Source of the DNA: Lachnospiraceae bacterium
GTDB taxonomy: Bacteria > Bacillota > Clostridia > Lachnospirales > Lachnospiraceae
Assembly (NCBI GenBank): GCA_003520205.1
Contig: DOVG01000011.1
Location: 1 to 8,589 of the forward strand
Length of the DNA: 8,589 nt
Direction: 5' to 3'
Below the pieces are notes generated by a model. The model was not told where the DNA came from. It saw only the letters and a list, made by a program, of their open reading frames with translations, and did no database searches. Below, one piece after another: positions 6,637 through 8,589 of the stretch (positions are counted from its first letter, which is position 1; each line of letters begins with the position of its first letter). The translations under genes were made by a program, and so were the position numbers.

Positions 6637-6676
6637 AGCACTGTTCATATTCTATCACTAAAACATGAACAGTGCT
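6637..6676. repeat. Perfect 12-bp inverted repeat upstream of pepD
   Basis: AGCACTGTTCAT (6637-6648) and ATGAACAGTGCT (6665-6676) are exact inverted copies with a 16-base centre. It lies between the ferredoxin stop (6713) and the pepD start (6601). On the minus strand it is followed by GTTTTAGTTTG, so it may terminate ferredoxin transcripts. The long loop and the -10-like sequence in its centre also fit an operator. Confidence 0.75.
6649..6657 (-). promoter_or_regulatory. Candidate extended -10 for pepD inside the inverted repeat
   Basis: TGATAGAAT on the minus strand matches an extended -10 (TGn plus 5 of 6 bases of TATAAT). It would start transcription near 6642, giving a leader of about 40 nt before pepD. 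No -35 of quality is seen at 17 bp (TAGCAC), so the call is tentative. Confidence 0.35.
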
Positions 6677-6712
6677 ATATCTTACCAATATTTTTCTAAT
6701 TAAATGGTACTA

Positions 6713-6883
6713 TTAGCTTTCCTCTATAGCGCTAACAGGACAGTTAGCTGCACAAGCTCCACAAGAGATGCATGAATCTGCATTGATTTCATATTTTCCA
6801 TCTCCAGCTGAGATAGCTCCAACAGGGCAGTTACCCTCACATGTACCACATGAAATACAAGAATCACCTATTACAAATGCCAT
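6713..6883 (-). CDS. Clostridial-type 2[4Fe-4S] ferredoxin
   Basis: This is a small low-potential electron carrier of the cytoplasm that serves enzymes such as pyruvate:ferredoxin oxidoreductase and hydrogenase in anaerobes. The product is 56 aa, almost the length of Clostridium pasteurianum ferredoxin. Two complete cluster motifs are present: CISCGTCEGNCP (Cys9, 12, 15, 19) and CISCGACAANCP (Cys38, 41, 44, 48), an internally duplicated fold. ATG 6883 is decided by a perfect AAGGAGG (6892-6898) 8 nt upstream. A start at 6907 would translate the ribosome binding site. It has its own promoter and is likely monocistronic and well expressed. The partner enzyme is not in the window. Confidence 0.96.
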   Translation of the reverse strand: MAFVIGDSCISCGTCEGNCPVGAISAGDGKYEINADSCISCGACAANCPVSAIEES

Positions 6884-6934
6884 GATATTAACCTCCTTAT
6901 TAGTCAAAATAATAACAATTTTTTTGCTGAATGC

Positions 6935-6964
6935 AGTATACTACATAGCTGTATGGTTAGCCAA
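6935..6964 (-). promoter_or_regulatory. Promoter of the ferredoxin gene
   Basis: On the minus strand, TTGGCT (6959-6964) and TATACT (6935-6940) are 18 bp apart. The -10 matches 5 of 6 bases. The predicted leader is about 45 nt and includes the AAGGAGG site. Confidence 0.6.
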
Positions 6965-7002
6965 CACAAACTTTTATTATCAAATTGACCTCATTTTATA
7001 AT

Positions 7003-7023
7003 GATTTTACTTAGGTTAAAATC
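7003..7023 (-). terminator. Weak AT-rich hairpin at the end of rsmI
   Basis: GATTTTA (7003-7009) and TAAAATC (7017-7023) form a 7-bp stem that touches the rsmI stop codon, followed on the minus strand by ATTATAAAATG. It lacks G+C and a T tract, so it is at best a poor terminator. Some readthrough into the ferredoxin gene is possible. Confidence 0.25.
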
Positions 7024-7877
7024 TAGCCAAGAGTTACACTTACGGCGTAAACCTCTCTCTTCGGAATATTCCTTTCTTCAGATACTTTCTTTACAGCTTC
7101 CTTCTTACTCATTCCTTCGTCTATATATTTTCTTAAATGCTCCTCTATGCTGATATCTTCCCAGACCGCCTGCTTCTCTTCTTCAATCTCCTGCCTGGAC
7201 CTTCCTGCTACTATCAGAACATATTCACCCCGTGGAGCATTATCTGCATCAGAATACATTTCCAATGCTTCTTTAAATGTAGTTTTCTTAAAAAATTCAT
7301 GCTTTTTAGTAAGCTCTTTGCAGATAGTCAGACTTCTCTCCCCGCCTAAAATCAGGCTAAGCTCGCTTAACGTCTTGATAAGTCTATGCGGAGCCTCATA
7401 GATGATCATTGTTCTAACCTCTGTCTCTATTCTTTTTAAAGCTTCCTGCTTTTCCTTCTTATCCTTAGGTATAAAGCCTTCAAATACAAATCTTGCCGTA
7501 GACTGTCCAGATGCAATAAGTGCATTAATTCCTGCTACTGCACCGGGTACCGGAATTACTTCTATCCCTCTGTCAACACACATCTGAACCAGCACTTCAC
7601 CCGGATCCGATATGCCAGGTGTACCGGCATCCGTTATCAGTGCTATATTGGTTCCCTGCTCCAGTTTATCTATAAGAACCTCTGCCTTATCGAACCTGTT
7701 GAATTCATGATAGCTGGTCATAGGCTTTTTTATCTCAAAATGATTCAAAAGCTTTATACTGTTTCTGGTATCTTCTGCCGCTATCAGGTCTGCTTCCTTC
7801 AAGACTCTGATTGCCCGAAATGTCATATCTTCCAGATTACCTATAGGTGTTGCCACCAGATATAAGATACCTGCCAT
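7023..7877 (-). CDS. rsmI: 16S rRNA (cytidine(1402)-2'-O)-methyltransferase
   Basis: RsmI 2'-O-methylates C1402 in the decoding centre of 16S rRNA using S-adenosylmethionine, acting on the 30S subunit. ATG 7877 gives 284 aa starting MAGILYLVATPIGNLEDMT. AAAGGA lies 6 nt upstream of it, whereas the ATG at 7901 has its AGGAAGG only 1 nt away. Motifs in order are ATPIGN (9-14), AAEDTR (33-38), LITDAGTPGISDPG (80-93), VPGAVAGINAL (110-120), GFIPKDKKEK (134-143), YEAPHRL (160-166) and RGEYVLIV (216-223). These cover the tetrapyrrole-methylase fold. The C-terminal segment (about 240-284) resembles the small helical tail of this family. It lies 52 nt after trmN6 and is probably in the same transcript. 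Confidence 0.95.
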   Translation of the reverse strand: MAGILYLVATPIGNLEDMTFRAIRVLKEADLIAAEDTRNSIKLLNHFEIKKPMTSYHEFNRFDKAEVLIDKLEQGTNIALITDAGTPGISDPGEVLVQMCVDRGIEVIPVPGAVAGINALIASGQSTARFVFEGFIPKDKKEKQEALKRIETEVRTMIIYEAPHRLIKTLSELSLILGGERSLTICKELTKKHEFFKKTTFKEALEMYSDADNAPRGEYVLIVAGRSRQEIEEEKQAVWEDISIEEHLRKYIDEGMSKKEAVKKVSEERNIPKREVYAVSVTLG

Positions 7878-7929
7878 ACCTTTTCCTTTCCGCTTTATCA
7901 TACCTTCCTACAAATCTGTCCATCAGGTA

Positions 7930-8589
7930 TTACTTTTTCCCATATATACTTAACAATTCATCTGTGTATGAACCATCAGAATTATATACAATAAGAGACG
8001 GGAGCGTCTTAAGCTCACTTCCTGCCTCCTTGATTCCCTCTATAAGAACCATATTAGGTTCTTTATCTATATAGGGCTGCACCAGTCGCATACGTTTAGG
8101 TTCCAGTCTGTATTTTCTCATTAGCTCCATTATCTCCGGAAGTCTTGACGGTCTGTGAACCATAGTAAATGTGCCTCTGGTTTTAAGCAGATACGAAGCC
8201 TGACTAATAACATCTTCCAAACTTAAAAACGCTTCATGCCTCGATATATATCTGGTGTCGCTTGGATTCTTTATACCCGAATTCTCCTTCATATAAGGAG
8301 GATTAGAAGTAACAGCGCCAAATGAAGCCGGTTCATATAGCTCCCTGATTCTTCTTACATCTGCAGCAACTATCCTGCATCTGCCCTCTTCCAGACGGGA
8401 TGATATCAGGCGTTTCTTATCATCCGGCTGCAGCTTATCATCCATCAGCTTACCTGACGACACCGGATCTTCTATATGATTTAGAATAGTACTACGTACT
8501 GCCATTTCAGCGATACTTTCCTGCAATTCTATACCGGTCCAGCTTCTACCTTTACTCTTTGCAGCTAGAAGAAGCGGTATAATTCCAGT
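7930..8589 (-). CDS. trmN6: tRNA1(Val) (adenine(37)-N6)-methyltransferase-like protein (5' part outside window)
   Basis: This COG4123 (YfiC/YabB-like) Rossmann methyltransferase is expected to methylate N6 of A37 in a tRNA. The exact substrate in Firmicutes is less certain than in E. coli. The frame is open to the window edge and covers 219 residues, so the start codon and roughly the first 30-50 residues are missing. The edge reads TGIIPLLLAAK, the end of the SAM-binding motif I (usually DLGTGTGIIPLLL), followed by GIELQ, the acidic motif II. The catalytic NPPY is encoded at 8293-8304, followed by the family's SRHEAFLSLEDVI. TTG 8526 could be taken for a start but lies within motif II. It precedes rsmI, a common pairing in Firmicutes. 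Confidence 0.92.
   Translation of the reverse strand, partial: TGIIPLLLAAKSKGRSWTGIELQESIAEMAVRSTILNHIEDPVSSGKLMDDKLQPDDKKRLISSRLEEGRCRIVAADVRRIRELYEPASFGAVTSNPPYMKENSGIKNPSDTRYISRHEAFLSLEDVISQASYLLKTRGTFTMVHRPSRLPEIMELMRKYRLEPKRMRLVQPYIDKEPNMVLIEGIKEAGSELKTLPSLIVYNSDGSYTDELLSIYGKK

Noticed and set aside
6602..6688. N-terminal extension of pepD to an ATG at 6688
   Set aside because: It would translate the perfect inverted repeat and lacks a ribosome binding site. ATG 6601 has one and matches the family N-terminus.
6884..6907. Ferredoxin start at 6907
   Set aside because: The extra codons would include the AAGGAGG ribosome binding site for ATG 6883, and ferredoxins of this type start at MAF or MAY.
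7147..7587. Plus-strand open frames opposite rsmI
   Set aside because: They are antisense to conserved RsmI motifs and have no ribosome binding sites or recognisable product.

Overview
The window looks like a chromosomal housekeeping stretch from a low-to-moderate G+C Clostridia, most likely the Lachnospiraceae (Butyrivibrio/Roseburia-like). This is inferred from gene content (murT-gatD, mecA, a clostridial 2[4Fe-4S] ferredoxin), strong AGGAGG-type ribosome binding sites, and a secreted Big2-domain protein of a style common in that family. I cannot fix the genus from sequence alone.

Layout. Bases 1-2996 hold a tightly packed plus-strand operon. It begins with the 3' half of murT (5' end outside the window) and continues with gatD (17-nt overlap), a Sua5-type threonylcarbamoyl-AMP synthase (TGATG overlap) and rpiB (26-nt gap). 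It ends at a strong hairpin at 3011-3040, which also serves the converging minus-strand mecA. From mecA to the right edge everything reads on the minus strand: mecA (3041-3769), a 464-bp gap, a secreted Big2/cysteine-peptidase-like protein (4234-5094), the aminoacyl-histidine dipeptidase pepD (5156-6601), a 56-residue ferredoxin (6713-6883), rsmI (7023-7877), and the 3' part of trmN6 (7930 to the edge).

Function. MurT and GatD form the lipid II isoglutaminyl synthase that amidates peptidoglycan stem glutamate. Sua5 makes the precursor of tRNA t6A37, and RpiB interconverts ribulose-5-P and ribose-5-P. MecA is a ClpC adaptor. The secreted protein is probably a cell-wall or surface enzyme. PepD digests dipeptides, the ferredoxin carries electrons, and TrmN6 and RsmI methylate tRNA and 16S rRNA. 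The minus-strand genes after trmN6-rsmI appear to have their own promoters rather than forming one operon.

What stands out is modest. There is a G+C-richer relic in the 3770-4233 gap that reads like a frameshifted small gene. A perfect 12-bp inverted repeat encloses a candidate extended -10 upstream of pepD. A near-perfect 16-bp hairpin lies upstream of mecA. The secreted protein's C-terminal domain has a plausible Cys-His catalytic arrangement that I cannot place in a named family. I see no CRISPR array, mobile element, RNA gene or defence system.
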